A stretch of 64,000 nt of DNA from Roseococcus sp. SDR (GCF_019083995.1 NZ_JAHRCU010000006.1:124001-188000); one strand, 5' to 3'. Numbered from the stretch's first letter, positions 8,029 to 20,314 are shown. The notes: generated by a model from the sequence alone, not told the origin. Numbers and translations are program-made.

Positions 8029-8793
8029 TCAGAACTTGAACGAGAGGGCGGCCAGGGCACGCGCCCCGCAGATGTCCTGGCCACGGCCATTGATGGGCGC
8101 GCAATCCTGGCGGCTGATGGACGTCTGATAGTAGCCGATGCTGGCGGTCACCGTTCCGATGCCGGCGATCGCGAAGTCCCGGGCCAGGGTCAGTGCCCAC
8201 CAGGTGTAGTCTGGCGCACCGAAGCGTATGTTCCGCTCGACCCACTGGTGGCCGACCCGCGCGCCAGCCGTCAGGTCGAGAAGGCCCGTGCGCCAATCCG
8301 CCCCGGCCTCAAGATAGATGCCTGTCCCGGAAGAGCCGAAGAAGTTGGGGGACGCAGCACCAGTCGCCATGAGCGTCACTGAGCCGATCTCCCGCGTCAC
8401 CTTCAGCGCGCCCTCAGCGTAGTTCAGCCCAAATTGGCCGGGTGCGGGGGCGTAGCCGGGGTAGGTGTACCAGATGCCGTAGAGATCGAGGTTGAACCCG
8501 GCCACCGCGAACCGATACCCGCCGAAGATGTCGATCTCCTGCCGCGCATTGGTCCCAGCGAAGCTGACATTCGAGAGGAAGGCGCCGACATAGAGGCCAC
8601 TCTCATGGGACAGCTCCAGATTGGAGATCTGAGAGGCGGGGCGTGATCGCGTCTGGCTGATGCCGCGAAACAGGTAGTCCGTCGCGACCGTTCCGGTGCC
8701 GGTCAGGGAGAGCCCTGTCTCACCGAGACGGAGCTGAGCCTGCGCCGGGACGGCCGCCAGCAGGGCGATGCCGAAGGTGAGCTGGCGCAACAT
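8029..8793 (-). CDS. TorF/Gcw_chp-type outer-membrane beta-barrel protein
   Basis: 254 residues starting with a signal peptide (MLRQLTFGIALLAAVPAQAQ). The mature part has the hallmarks of the Gcw_chp/TorF putative porin family (TIGR02001): TVATDYLFRGISQT near the N-terminus, alternating beta-strand patterns and a terminal aromatic SFKF for barrel assembly. The ATG at 8793 has GAAGG upstream; a GTG at 8808 overlapping the kdpC stop is an alternative that would couple it to kdpC. Its place between kdpC and kdpD suggests an outer-membrane route for K+ or osmolytes induced together with the pump. Confidence 0.8.
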   Translation of the reverse strand: MLRQLTFGIALLAAVPAQAQLRLGETGLSLTGTGTVATDYLFRGISQTRSRPASQISNLELSHESGLYVGAFLSNVSFAGTNARQEIDIFGGYRFAVAGFNLDLYGIWYTYPGYAPAPGQFGLNYAEGALKVTREIGSVTLMATGAASPNFFGSSGTGIYLEAGADWRTGLLDLTAGARVGHQWVERNIRFGAPDYTWWALTLARDFAIAGIGTVTASIGYYQTSISRQDCAPINGRGQDICGARALAALSFKF

Positions 8794-8804
8794 GGAAAAT
8801 GCCT

Positions 8805-9344
8805 TCACCGCACAGCCTCCAGCGCCAGGTTGAGGCGCAGGACGTTCACGCGCGGCTCGCCCAGGAGGCCGAGCTCACGGCCCTCGATGGACCGCTCCAG
8901 GATCGCAAAGATCCGCTCCGCAGGCAGGTTCCGCGCCGCGGCGACACGCGGGATCTGCTCCCGCGCATTCTCGACGCTGATATGGGGGTCAAGGCCGGAG
9001 CCGCTGGCCGTCACCGCATCGGCGGGCACGTCGCGGGCGCCGACGAGGCGCGTGGTGATCGCCTCCAGCAGCGCGGCACTGGTCGGGCCAAGCTGCGAGG
9101 CAGCGGAGGAACTCGCATCGTAGGGCGCGGCGCTAGTGGCGGAGGGGCGGCCCTGGAACCAGCGGTCGCCCTGGAAGTCCTGGCCCACCAGCGCGGAGCC
9201 GATGACCTGACCCTCGCGCCGTATCAGGCTGCCACCGGCCTGCTCGGGCAGGACCAGCCCGGCCAGCGCGGTGACGCCGACGGGCACGGCCATGCCCAGC
9301 AGCAAGGTACCGCCGAGCAGGAGGGAGAGAAGCGGGCGCAACAT
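8805..9344 (-). CDS. kdpC: K+-transporting ATPase subunit C
   Basis: 179 residues with one N-terminal membrane anchor (LLLGGTLLLGMAVPVGVTALAGLV) and a periplasmic domain. Family motifs include QGRPSATSAAPYDASSSAASQLGPTS (given here as two parts: QGRPSATSAAPYDASSS and AASQLGPTS), ASGSGLDPHIS and NVLRLNLAL. KdpC stabilises the KdpFABC complex and raises K+ affinity. It starts 3 bp after the kdpB stop. Confidence 0.96.
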   Translation of the reverse strand: MLRPLLSLLLGGTLLLGMAVPVGVTALAGLVLPEQAGGSLIRREGQVIGSALVGQDFQGDRWFQGRPSATSAAPYDASSSAASQLGPTSAALLEAITTRLVGARDVPADAVTASGSGLDPHISVENAREQIPRVAAARNLPAERIFAILERSIEGRELGLLGEPRVNVLRLNLALEAVR

Positions 9345-9347
9345 GGC

Positions 9348-11372
9348 TCAGGCCACTCCGATGAGGGTGAGAAGGACGTCGATGATCTTGATGCCCAGGA
9401 AGGGCGCGATGAGGCCGCCCAGCCCGTAGACCAGCAGGTTCCGCCGCAGCAGCGCGGCCGCGCCGATGGGCGCATAGCCCACGCCGCGCAGCGCCAGCGG
9501 CACCAGCGCCACGATGATGAGCGCGTTGAAGATCACCGCCGAGAGGATGGCGCTTTGCGGGCTGGTGAGGCCCATCACGTTCAGTGCGCCAAGGCCCGGA
9601 TAGGTCGCGACGAAGATCGCGGGCAGGATGGCGAAGTACTTCGCCACGTCATTGGCGATGGAGAAGGTGGTGAGCGCGCCGCGCGTGATGAGCAACTGCT
9701 TGCCGATCTCCACCACCTCGATGAGCTTGGTGGGGTCGCTGTCCAGATCCACCATGTTGCCGGCCTCGCGCGCGGCCTGGGTGCCGGTCTGCATGGCCAG
9801 CCCCACATCGGCCTGGGCCAGGGCCGGCGCGTCATTCGTGCCGTCGCCCGCCATGGCGACGAGGCGGCCCTCCGCCTGCTGCGCGCGGATATAGTCGAGC
9901 TTCTGCTGGGGCTTTGCCTCGGCCAGGAAGTCGTCCACGCCGGCCTCCACCGCGATGGCTGCGGCGGTGAGGCGGTTGTCGCCCGTCACCATCACGGTGC
10001 GGATGCCCATGCGGCGCAGCTCGGCGAAGCGCTCGCGCATGCCGGGTTTCACGATGTCCTTCAGCTCGATCGCGCCGAGGATGCGGCCATCCTTCGCCAC
10101 GGCCAGCGGCGTGGCGCCAGTGCGCGCGATGCGGTCCATGCCGGCTGCCAACTCGGGCGGGATGGCGACGTTGAGCGCCGCGGCCAGGCTGTCCACGGCG
10201 CCCTTGCGATAGGCGCCGCCATCCAGGTCCATCCCCGAAATGCGCGTCTGCGCGGTAAAGGGGACGGCGCGGGCACCCTCGGGCATGCTGGCCGTGATGC
10301 CGAAATGCTCGCGCGCGAAGGCGAGGATGCTGCGCCCCTCGGGCGTCTCGTCGGCCAGGCTCGCCAGCACGGCGGCCTCGGCGAGTTCGGCCTCTGTCAC
10401 GCCCGGGGCGGGCAGGAAGGCGGCAGCCTGGCGGTTGCCAAAGGTGATGGTGCCGGTCTTGTCCAGCAGCAGCACATCCACATCGCCCGCCGCCTCCACC
10501 GCGCGGCCCGAGGTGGCGAGCACGTTGAAGCGCACCAGGCGGTCCATCCCCGCGATGCCGATGGCGGAGAGCAGCCCGCCGATGGTGGTCGGGATCAGCG
10601 TGACCAGAAGGGCCGCCAGCACGACCACGGACGGCGCGGCGCCGCTGTAGCTGGCGAAGCCCACCAGCGTGACCACGGCGATCAGGAAGATGAGCGTCAT
10701 CCCGGCCAGCAGGATGTCGAGCGCGATCTCGTTCGGCGTCTTCTGGCGCGCAGCGCCTTCCACCATCGCGATCATGCGGTCGAGGAAGGTGCCGCCCGGC
10801 TCGGCCGTGATGCGGACCAGGATGCGGTCGCTCACCACCAGCGTGCCGCCGGTGACGGCACTGCGGTCGCCGCCGGCCTCGCGGATGACGGGCGCGCTCT
10901 CGCCCGTCACGGCGCTCTCGTTCACGCTGGCGATGCCCTGGATGATCTCGCCATCCGAGGGGATGATCTCACCCGCCTCCACCAGTACATGGTCGCCGCG
11001 CTTCAGCTCGGCCGCCGCGCGGGGGAGGGTGAGGGTGGGGTCCTCCGGCATCGGGACGTAGCGGGCCATGGTCTCGCCGCGCGCGGCGCGCAGCGAGGCG
11101 GCGCGGGCCTTGCCGCGGCCCTCCGCCACCGCCTCGGCGAAGGTGGCGAACAGCACGGTGAGCCAGAGCCAGGCCGCCACCGCCGCCTGGAAGGCGAAGG
11201 GCTGGCCCAGCACGGCATCGCGCAGGGCCAGCAGCGTGACGAGGATGGAGACCACCTCCGTCACGAAGATGACCGGGTTGCGCACCAGATGGCGCGGGTT
11301 GAGCTTCAGCACGGCGTCGAGCGCCGCGCGGCGGAGGATGGCGCCGTCGAACAACGCGATCTGGCTTTGCAT
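9348..11372 (-). CDS. kdpB: K+-transporting P-type ATPase catalytic subunit
   Basis: 674 residues, the usual KdpB length. The phosphorylation site is Asp304 in [12 protein letters not shown], the actuator loop TGES is at 156-159, and the nucleotide and hinge motifs MVTGDN and [10 protein letters not shown] are present. It hydrolyses ATP to drive K+ import through KdpA in the inner membrane. The serine of TGES corresponds to the E. coli residue whose phosphorylation switches the pump off at high K+. It begins 11 bp after kdpA. Confidence 0.98.
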   Translation of the reverse strand: MQSQIALFDGAILRRAALDAVLKLNPRHLVRNPVIFVTEVVSILVTLLALRDAVLGQPFAFQAAVAAWLWLTVLFATFAEAVAEGRGKARAASLRAARGETMARYVPMPEDPTLTLPRAAAELKRGDHVLVEAGEIIPSDGEIIQGIASVNESAVTGESAPVIREAGGDRSAVTGGTLVVSDRILVRITAEPGGTFLDRMIAMVEGAARQKTPNEIALDILLAGMTLIFLIAVVTLVGFASYSGAAPSVVVLAALLVTLIPTTIGGLLSAIGIAGMDRLVRFNVLATSGRAVEAAGDVDVLLLDKTGTITFGNRQAAAFLPAPGVTEAELAEAAVLASLADETPEGRSILAFAREHFGITASMPEGARAVPFTAQTRISGMDLDGGAYRKGAVDSLAAALNVAIPPELAAGMDRIARTGATPLAVAKDGRILGAIELKDIVKPGMRERFAELRRMGIRTVMVTGDNRLTAAAIAVEAGVDDFLAEAKPQQKLDYIRAQQAEGRLVAMAGDGTNDAPALAQADVGLAMQTGTQAAREAGNMVDLDSDPTKLIEVVEIGKQLLITRGALTTFSIANDVAKYFAILPAIFVATYPGLGALNVMGLTSPQSAILSAVIFNALIIVALVPLALRGVGYAPIGAAALLRRNLLVYGLGGLIAPFLGIKIIDVLLTLIGVA

Positions 11373-11383
11373 CAGGATGGCTT

Positions 11384-13081
11384 TCAGAAGCTCTGCCCGG
11401 CGAGCATCGCGACATGCTCCGCGATGGGGCCGAGGGCGAGGGCGGGCAGGTATTGCAACCCGCCCAGGATGAGGATGACGCCGGCCAGCAGCCCGGCGAA
11501 GAGCGGGCCATGCGTGGGCAGGGTGCCCGCACCTTCCGGCGCGCGCGGCTTGGCGGCCAGGCTCCCGGCGATGGCAAGCACCGGGATGACGAAGCCGAAG
11601 CGCCCGGCCAGCATGGCGAAGCCCAGCGTGGTGTTGAGCCAGGGCGTATCCGCCGTCAGCCCGCCAAAGGCCGAGCCATTATTCCCCGCGGCCGAGGTGA
11701 AGGCGTAGAGCATCTCCGTCAGGCCATGCGGCCCGGCATCCTGGAGCGAGGCGGTGCCCACCTCCAGCACCAGCGAGAGGCCGGCGAGGCCGAGGATCGC
11801 GGCGGGCAGCACCAGCACGGCGAGCATGGCGAGCTTCACCTCGCGCGCCTGCACCTTCTTGCCGAGATATTCCGGCGTGCGCCCCACCATCAGCCCGGCC
11901 ACGAAGACCGCCAGCAGGGCGAAGACCAGCATGCCGTAAAGGCCGGAACCAACGCCGCCGGGCAGCACCTCGCCCAGCTGGATGAGGAAGAGGGGGACAA
12001 GGCCGCCGAGCGGCGTGAAGCTGTCCAGCATCGCATTCACCGCGCCGCAGCTCGCCCCCGTGGTGGTGGCGGTGAAGAGGGCGGCGAGAGCGAGGCCGAA
12101 GCGGACGTCCTTGCCCTCCATGTTGCCCTGCGTGGGGGAGACGCCGGCTGCGATATGCAGAGGGTTGCCCGCCGCCTCGGCCGCGTAGATGGCGAGCGTC
12201 GCGGCCAGCACGAAGCCGAGCATGACGGCGAGCAGCGCGCGTCCTTGCTGCGCATCGCCCACCATGCGGCCGAAGGCGAGGCAGAGGCCGAAGGGGATCA
12301 CCACCTGCAGGATGATCTGCAGGCTGGTGGCGAGGGCGCTCGGCCCCTCGAAGGGGTGCAGCGAGTTCACGCCGAAGAAGCCGCCGCCATTGGTGCCGAG
12401 ATGCTTGATCGCGAGCTGGAAGCCCACGGGGCCGAGCGGGATCACCTGCTCCCCGCCCTCGAGCGTCGTGGCGGTGACGCTCGCTTCCAGCGTCTGTGGC
12501 ACGCCCATGGCGATGAAGGCGAAGGCGGCCAGGACAGCGCCGGGCAGCAGCAGGAAGAGGGTGACGCGGGTCAGGTCCGCCCAGAAGTTTCCCAGCTGCG
12601 TCACACCACCGGCGGCGAAGGCACGGATAACGGCGAAGGCCAGCGCGATGCCGGTCGCCGCCGAAAGGAAGTTCTGGACCGTTAGGCCCGCCATCTGGCT
12701 GAGATGCGACATGGCCACCTCACCCGAATAAGCCTGCCAGTTGGTGTTGGTCACGAAGGAAAGGGCCGTGTTGAAGGCAAGGTAAGGCGGAATCCCGTCG
12801 AAGCTCTGCGGGTTCAGCGGCAGCACGTCCTGCAGCCGCAGCAGCGCGTAGAGCAGGACGAAGCCGGCAGCGTTGAAGGCCAGCATCGCCAGGAGATAGC
12901 TCTGCCAAGCCTGGCCGCGCGCGGCGTCCACGCCGGCGACCCGCAAGACTGCCGTATCCAGCCGGGCGAGCGGCCCAAGTCGCCCTTGGGCCATGGCGGC
13001 AAGCCAAGCCCCGATGGGAACGGCCAGCACCAACGCGCAGCCCAGCACGAGGGCGATCTGCGCCCATCCGATCATGGTCAT
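11384..13081 (-). CDS. kdpA: K+-transporting ATPase channel-like subunit A
   Basis: 565 residues, about ten membrane helices. The four pore-loop signatures characteristic of KdpA are visible: [39 protein letters not shown] and [13 protein letters not shown]. It selects K+ and passes it to KdpB. The ATG at 13081 lies 1 bp after the kdpF stop, and a second ATG two codons later is possible. Confidence 0.98.
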   Translation of the reverse strand: MTMIGWAQIALVLGCALVLAVPIGAWLAAMAQGRLGPLARLDTAVLRVAGVDAARGQAWQSYLLAMLAFNAAGFVLLYALLRLQDVLPLNPQSFDGIPPYLAFNTALSFVTNTNWQAYSGEVAMSHLSQMAGLTVQNFLSAATGIALAFAVIRAFAAGGVTQLGNFWADLTRVTLFLLLPGAVLAAFAFIAMGVPQTLEASVTATTLEGGEQVIPLGPVGFQLAIKHLGTNGGGFFGVNSLHPFEGPSALATSLQIILQVVIPFGLCLAFGRMVGDAQQGRALLAVMLGFVLAATLAIYAAEAAGNPLHIAAGVSPTQGNMEGKDVRFGLALAALFTATTTGASCGAVNAMLDSFTPLGGLVPLFLIQLGEVLPGGVGSGLYGMLVFALLAVFVAGLMVGRTPEYLGKKVQAREVKLAMLAVLVLPAAILGLAGLSLVLEVGTASLQDAGPHGLTEMLYAFTSAAGNNGSAFGGLTADTPWLNTTLGFAMLAGRFGFVIPVLAIAGSLAAKPRAPEGAGTLPTHGPLFAGLLAGVILILGGLQYLPALALGPIAEHVAMLAGQSF

Positions 13082-13082
13082 G

Positions 13083-13172
13083 TCAGAGGCTTTCGGGCCG
13101 CAGTAGGGCCCAGAGAAGGTAGCCGAGAAGGCACAGGGCGACGGCGCCGCCCAGCCAGAGTTCCAGCGCCAT
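13083..13172 (-). CDS. kdpF: K+-transporting ATPase small subunit F
   Basis: 29 residues, a single membrane helix: it starts [20 protein letters not shown] and ends in RPESL, the typical KdpF ending. KdpF stabilises the KdpABC complex in the lipid bilayer. It sits immediately before kdpA (1 bp gap) and 2 bp after another micro-ORF. It is easily missed because of its size. Confidence 0.9.
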   Translation of the reverse strand: MALELWLGGAVALCLLGYLLWALLRPESL

Positions 13173-13174
13173 GG

Positions 13175-13258
13175 TCAGACGCGCCCGCAGGCCCGGACAT
13201 AGAGCGCCAGCGCGCCAAAGCCGGCCAAGCCGGCGAGGAGGAGAAGGAAGTCAAGCAT
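13175..13258 (-). CDS. 27-residue membrane micro-protein preceding kdpF
   Basis: A micro-ORF of 27 residues beginning MLDFLLLLAGLAGFGALALY and ending VRACGRV. One hydrophobic helix is followed by a Y-x-x-x-C-x-R motif. From memory, similar peptides with a terminal Y...CxRL often precede kdpF in other bacteria, but this needs a search. AGGGGA lies 5 bases before the ATG. The stop is 2 bp before kdpF. It is probably the true first gene of the operon. Confidence 0.65.
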   Translation of the reverse strand: MLDFLLLLAGLAGFGALALYVRACGRV

Positions 13259-13263
13259 GGAAA

Positions 13264-13280
13264 TCCCCTGGAAGAGGGGA
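13264..13280 (-). promoter_or_regulatory. Hairpin covering the ribosome binding site of the first kdp ORF
   Basis: On the reverse strand, arms TCCCCT and AGGGGA flank CTTCC. The 3' arm is the Shine-Dalgarno sequence of the micro-ORF at 13258. If it folds, it would limit translation of the operon start. No convincing KdpE box or -35/-10 pair was recognised between here and 13548. Confidence 0.3.
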
Positions 13281-13525
13281 AGACCATGGCGTCGGGCGCG
13301 GTGAGGAAACGATGCGGAAGCCGGGGGCTGCGCATCAAGGAATCGTAAAGGGACTAGCCGGATGCGGGCATCTGCCGGCGTGGCCTCGGTATGGCAAGAG
13401 AAGCCTCGATGCCATGGGAGACAAACGCGGACAGAGAGGTAACGGCGTCAGCGGCTACATATTCCCACGCCCAGGCGAATGGAGATTAGGCCGCTGTCGT
13501 GGACAAGAGCATTCAGGGCAAGGTC

Positions 13526-13549
13526 ACGACCAACTAGGGCGCTGGTCGT
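13526..13549. terminator. Inverted repeat at integrase stop
   Basis: Arms ACGACCA and TGGTCGT (7 bp each, 10-bp loop) lie exactly at the integrase stop codon. This fits a transcription end for the reverse-strand integrase, but there is no T-run, so Rho-independent termination is uncertain. Confidence 0.35.
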
Positions 13550-14895
13550 CAGCCTTTGGCCGTCCGAAGAGGGACCACCACCGCCTGGCCGGCAGACGCG
13601 GTACAGAAGCGTGCCCAAGCCTCCATCATAGGCCGCCGTTCGGCCAAAAGATCCTCACGGGCATAGGCCGCACGCACCTTGTTCGCGTCTTGGTGGGCCA
13701 GGGCCATCTCGCTCAGGTGGTCCGCCCATCCCTGTACAAGCGCCCATTGCTTGAAGGCGGCGCGGAAGCCATGCGGCACCACCGCGTTGCCCGCCTTATC
13801 ACGCCACGCCGGCGGGTCGCTCTTCCCGTTCATGCGCTTGATGACCGCCGCCAACGTCATGTCTGACAGCGCCTTACCCTCCCGGGAGCCGGGGAACACC
13901 AGGGCCTCGGGCGTGGCGGTCTGGCGCAAAGGTTCGACCTCCTTCAGGACCGCCAAAGCAGCTGCCGTCAGCGGGACCCGATGCGGCTTGCGCGCCTTCA
14001 TGCGATCCGCAGGCACCTCCCAAACCTCATCGGCCAGATTCATCTCGGCCCAGCGCGCACCGCGGACCTCACCCGAGCGGGCCGCCGTCAGGATGCAGAA
14101 CTCCAGTGACAGCGCGGCCACGCCCTCTCGGGCGCGTAATGCCTTCAGGAAGGCGGGGACCTCGGCCATGTCGAGGGCCGGTTGGTGCTGGACCGTGGCC
14201 ACGCGGGATGGCGCGGGCAGGATCTCCTTCAGGTTGCCGCGCCATACCGCTGGGTTCTGGTCGCGTGGGCGTAACCCCATCGCCGCAGCGACCGTCAGAA
14301 CCCGCTCAATACGGCCGCGAAGGCGCTGGGCCGTCTCGGTCTTGCTCTCCCATATGGGCGTCAGCACGCGAAGCACGTCAGCTACCGTGACGTCGGCCAC
14401 CGGCATGTCTCCTATCAGAGGGAAGGCGTAGCTCTCCAGGCTCTGGCGCCACTGGTACTGGTGCTTCGCGTTCGTCCGCTCCCGCTCGACCTTGGTGAGA
14501 ACGATCTCGGCGACGTCGCGGAAGGTGCGCCCCTTCTGCTTGGCCTCCTTCACCTCGGCCTCCACCGCCGCGATTGCCTCGGCGCGGCGCGCATCGCGTT
14601 CATGGATGGGGTCACGGCCTTCCCGCACCGCAAGAGCCAGCCGGGCCACCTCTCGTCGCGCGTTCGCCAGCGTCAGCCCTCGCCGGTCATCCGTCAGTGC
14701 GACCGAGCCCAACCCCATCTCCCGCGCTTTGCCGGCAAAGGAGAAGCGAAAGAGCCATGACTTGGCCCCTTCAGGGGTGATCTGGAGATAGAGCCCATCA
14801 CCGTCGGGGACGCGCTCCGGGCGCTTCTTGCCGCCCTCGGTCACGCGGCCGGAATGCCGGGCAGCGCGCAACTCGGGAACCGTCAAACGGGGCAT
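13549..14895 (-). CDS. int: P4-type tyrosine recombinase (integrase)
   Basis: 448 residues. The N-terminal DUF4102-like arm-binding domain (GDGLYLQITPEGAKSWLFRF, about 32-51) is followed by a core-binding domain and a catalytic domain. Catalytic residues are Arg273 (TAARSGE), a basic KARKPHR segment near 300-306, His375-x-x-Arg378 (HGFR), His401 (ALAHQ) and Tyr411 (AAYAR). All are intact, so it may be active. Such integrases insert genomic islands at tRNA or tmRNA ends. No other island gene is visible, so it is either the last piece of an eroded element or a solitary one. Tandem repeats, an AT-rich palindrome and an att-like site lie upstream. Confidence 0.9.
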   Translation of the reverse strand: MPRLTVPELRAARHSGRVTEGGKKRPERVPDGDGLYLQITPEGAKSWLFRFSFAGKAREMGLGSVALTDDRRGLTLANARREVARLALAVREGRDPIHERDARRAEAIAAVEAEVKEAKQKGRTFRDVAEIVLTKVERERTNAKHQYQWRQSLESYAFPLIGDMPVADVTVADVLRVLTPIWESKTETAQRLRGRIERVLTVAAAMGLRPRDQNPAVWRGNLKEILPAPSRVATVQHQPALDMAEVPAFLKALRAREGVAALSLEFCILTAARSGEVRGARWAEMNLADEVWEVPADRMKARKPHRVPLTAAALAVLKEVEPLRQTATPEALVFPGSREGKALSDMTLAAVIKRMNGKSDPPAWRDKAGNAVVPHGFRAAFKQWALVQGWADHLSEMALAHQDANKVRAAYAREDLLAERRPMMEAWARFCTASAGQAVVVPLRTAKG

Positions 14896-14930
14896 AGGGG
14901 GAAGCCTCCACCGAACTGCCGCCGTTATAC

Positions 14931-14954
14931 GCTACCCCCAAGGCTACCCCCAAG
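14931..14954. repeat. Perfect 12-bp tandem repeat upstream of integrase
   Basis: GCTACCCCCAAG occurs twice head-to-tail, starting 36 bp before the integrase ATG. Two further direct repeats of TGAACC follow at about 14960-14976. Repeats of this kind near an integrase are often arm-type binding sites for Int or a recombination directionality factor; here that is inference. Confidence 0.6.
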
Positions 14955-15002
14955 TCCTATTGAACCGGCCTGAACCACCATGAAGCGACCTGACATTTTT
15001 TT

Positions 15003-15026
15003 ATCATAAAAGCAGTAGTTTATGAT
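15003..15026. promoter_or_regulatory. AT-rich palindrome upstream of integrase
   Basis: ATCATAAA and TTTATGAT form perfect 8-bp arms around 8 bp, preceded by a run of T. It stands out in GC-rich surroundings and is probably part of the recombination or int-control region. As a terminator its T-run is on the wrong side for the + strand. Confidence 0.4.
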
Positions 15027-15066
15027 GTATCCCTGGATCGATGTGAACCGCCATGGAAGGGCAATT

Positions 15067-15087
15067 AGATTCCCCTCAGCTCCACCA
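15067..15087 (+). other. Candidate integration (att) site resembling a tRNA/tmRNA 3' end
   Basis: The segment GATTCCCCTCAGCTCCACCA (from 15068) reads like the 3' side of a T-arm, acceptor stem and CCA of a tRNA or tmRNA, but no complete RNA gene can be folded around it. That is the expected scar of a P4-type integrase site. No second copy was found on the other side of the integrase within the window. Confidence 0.35.
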
Positions 15088-15112
15088 CTCCCCCGAGAAG
15101 CCCCCCACCCAT

Positions 15113-16906
15113 TCAGTGATTGTGCCGGCTCTCGCCCCTGGTCTCCAGGATGTTGAGATACAGCGTCGCCGCCTCCAGGCAGGCGCCATTGCCGAGCTGG
15201 CCCACCGAATTGCGGTAGATCTCCTCCCACGGCGTCTTGTTCACCAGCGCGGGCGGCGTCCAGGCGGCGCGGCGCGCGGCCAGCTCCGCCTCCGGGATCA
15301 GCACATCCACGCGCCGCGTCTTGAGATCAATGCGGATCGGGTCGCCATGGCGCAGCAGCGCCAGCCCCCCGCCCACCGCCGCCTCGGGCGAGACGTTCAG
15401 GATGGAGGGTGAGCCGGAGGTGCCGCTCTGCCGCCCATCGCCCATGGTGGGCAGCGCCCGGATCCCGGCTTTGATCAGCGCCGCCGGCGGCTGCATGTTC
15501 ACCACCTCGGCCGAGCCCGGATAACCCACCGGCCCGCAATTGCGGATCACCAGCACGGTCTTCTCGTCAATGCCCAGCGCCGGGTCCTCGATGCGCGCGT
15601 GGTAGTCCTCCGGCCCCTCGAAGACCGCGACCTTGCCTTCGAACACGTCGGGGTCGTCCGAGAAGAAGCGCCGGCGGAATTCGGCATCGATGACGCTGAC
15701 CTTGATGACGGCGTTGTCGAAGATGTTGCCCGTCAGCACCAGGTAGCCCGCCTGCTCCTTCATCGGCTTGCCATAGGCGCGGATCACCTCGCGATCCGGT
15801 GAGAGCGGGATCGCTGCCAGGTTCTCCGCCACCGTCTTGCCGGTGGCCGTCATCACATCGCCATGCAGCCGCCCGGCCTCCAGCAATTCGCGCATCACCG
15901 CCGGCACGCCGCCCGCGCGGTGAAACGCCTCGCCCAGGAAGCGCCCGGCCGGCTGGCAATCCACCAGCAGCGGGATGTCGGCACCCACGCGCTGCCAATC
16001 CTCCAGGCTGTGCTCCACGCCCATGTGCCGCGCGATGGCGATCATGTGCGGCGGGCAGTTGGAGCTGGCGCCGATGGCGCTCGCCACCGCCACCGCATTC
16101 TCGAAGGCCTTCTGCGTCATGATCTTCGCGGGCGTCAGCTCCTCGCGCACCATCTCCACGATGCGCCGGCCGGACCAATAGGCCATCTGCGCGCGCTCGC
16201 GATGCGGGCCGGGAATGGCGGCGCAGCCGGTCAGGCTCATGCCCACGGCCTCCACCAGCGAATTCATCGAGAGCGCCGTGCCCATGGTGGAGCAATGCCC
16301 CCAGGAGGTGCTGCTGGCCGCCACCATCTCCATGAACTGGCGATAGTCGATCTCGCCCGCCGCCAGCATGCGCCGCGCCTCCCAGACCACCGTGCCGGAA
16401 CCCACGAGCCTGCCCTTGTGCCAGCCATCCAGCATCGGCCCGCCGGAGAAGGCGAGTGCGGGGATGTTCATCGTGGCGGCCGCCATCAGCCCCGCACCCG
16501 GCGTCTTGTCGCAGCCGATGGTGAGCACCACGCCATCCAGCGGATAGCCGTGCAGCACTTCGACCAGGGAGAGGTATTGCAGGTTGCGGTCCAGCGCCGC
16601 CGTCGGCCGCTTCAGCGTCTCCTGGATGGGATGGACCGGGAATTCCAGCGGCACGCCGCCGGCATCGCGGATGCCTTCCTTGATGCGCTGGGCGAGGATG
16701 GTGTGGTGGCGGTTGCAGGGCGCGATGTCGCTGCCCGTCTGGCTGATGCCGATGATGGGCCGGCCCGATTGCAGCTCATCGAAGGTCATGCCGAAATTCA
16801 GCTGCCGCTCGGAGTAGAGCGCCGTCATGCCCGGATCGCCGGGGTCATCGAACCAGCGCTGGCTGCGCAGCCTGAAGGGCTTCTTCGTCTGGTCGTGATC
16901 GTCCAT
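15113..16906 (-). CDS. IlvD/Edd-family sugar-acid dehydratase
   Basis: 597 residues. It has the cysteine pattern of [2Fe-2S] dehydratases: Cys64 in DIAPCNRHH, Cys132 in GCDKTPG and Cys205 in WGHCSTMGT. The [13 protein letters not shown]...RHH signature and the overall sequence fit the pentonate/hexonate branch (L-arabinonate, D-xylonate or galactonate dehydratase) rather than the branched-chain amino acid enzyme IlvD. It removes water from an aldonic acid to give a 2-keto-3-deoxy acid. The ATG at 16906 is chosen because the family begins near MDDHDQ...RSQRWFDD. It stands alone next to the integrase scar; no sugar-acid transporter is adjacent. Confidence 0.85.
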   Translation of the reverse strand: MDDHDQTKKPFRLRSQRWFDDPGDPGMTALYSERQLNFGMTFDELQSGRPIIGISQTGSDIAPCNRHHTILAQRIKEGIRDAGGVPLEFPVHPIQETLKRPTAALDRNLQYLSLVEVLHGYPLDGVVLTIGCDKTPGAGLMAAATMNIPALAFSGGPMLDGWHKGRLVGSGTVVWEARRMLAAGEIDYRQFMEMVAASSTSWGHCSTMGTALSMNSLVEAVGMSLTGCAAIPGPHRERAQMAYWSGRRIVEMVREELTPAKIMTQKAFENAVAVASAIGASSNCPPHMIAIARHMGVEHSLEDWQRVGADIPLLVDCQPAGRFLGEAFHRAGGVPAVMRELLEAGRLHGDVMTATGKTVAENLAAIPLSPDREVIRAYGKPMKEQAGYLVLTGNIFDNAVIKVSVIDAEFRRRFFSDDPDVFEGKVAVFEGPEDYHARIEDPALGIDEKTVLVIRNCGPVGYPGSAEVVNMQPPAALIKAGIRALPTMGDGRQSGTSGSPSILNVSPEAAVGGGLALLRHGDPIRIDLKTRRVDVLIPEAELAARRAAWTPPALVNKTPWEEIYRNSVGQLGNGACLEAATLYLNILETRGESRHNH

Positions 16907-16963
16907 GGGGCGGGTCCTCGCGCGTTTCGCGCGAGGGGACACGGCGCGGAGCGCGCCTGTCAA

Positions 16964-18779
<1,816 letters not shown>

Positions 18780-18841
18780 GCCGCCCCACGCAACCTGACA
18801 CGGCGCTGTCTCGCGCCCTTTCCCTTGGGAGAAGCCTGACC

Positions 18842-20197
<1,356 letters not shown>

Positions 20198-20214
20198 GCT
20201 CTCGCCACCCGAGC

Positions 20215-20253
20215 CCGATCGCCCTTGGTGGCCACACCAAGGGCGTGAATCGG
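20215..20253. repeat. Hairpin repeat with GAT-C / GTGA-ATC internal loop
   Basis: CCGAT-C, then a 10-bp stem GCCCTTGGTG/CACCAAGGGC closed by GCCA, then GTGA-ATCGG. The outer arms CCGAT and ATCGG also pair, leaving C opposite GTGA. A second copy is at 30008-30043, and a related form with outer arms ATGAT/ATCAT occurs at 45606 and 61511. It lies just after amtB. Confidence 0.6.
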
Positions 20254-20283
20254 CCTCGCAGCTGATGGTTCGGGGGAATCGAA

Positions 20284-20314
20284 GGGCGCCGGGGGGAAAC
20301 CTCCGGCGCCTTTT
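20284..20314 (+). terminator. Rho-independent terminator of glnK-amtB
   Basis: Arms GGCGCCGG and CCGGCGCC, extended by further pairing inside, are followed by TTTTT. It lies 87 bp after the amtB stop. Confidence 0.85.

Noticed and set aside
8799-11708. 969-codon forward frame opposite kdpB and kdpC
   Set aside because: Antisense artefact of high GC; KdpB and KdpC motifs are all in the reverse frame.
13281-13525. KdpE binding site and promoter
   Set aside because: No sequence resembling the known AT-rich KdpE box or a convincing -35/-10 pair could be identified in this gap.
15003-15026. Rho-independent terminator upstream of the integrase
   Set aside because: The T-run precedes the stem on the + strand and becomes an A-run after it on the reverse strand, so it is wrong for termination in either direction.
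15030-15087. Complete tRNA or tmRNA gene
   Set aside because: Only the 3' end looks right; no 5' acceptor strand, D-arm or anticodon arm can be paired.
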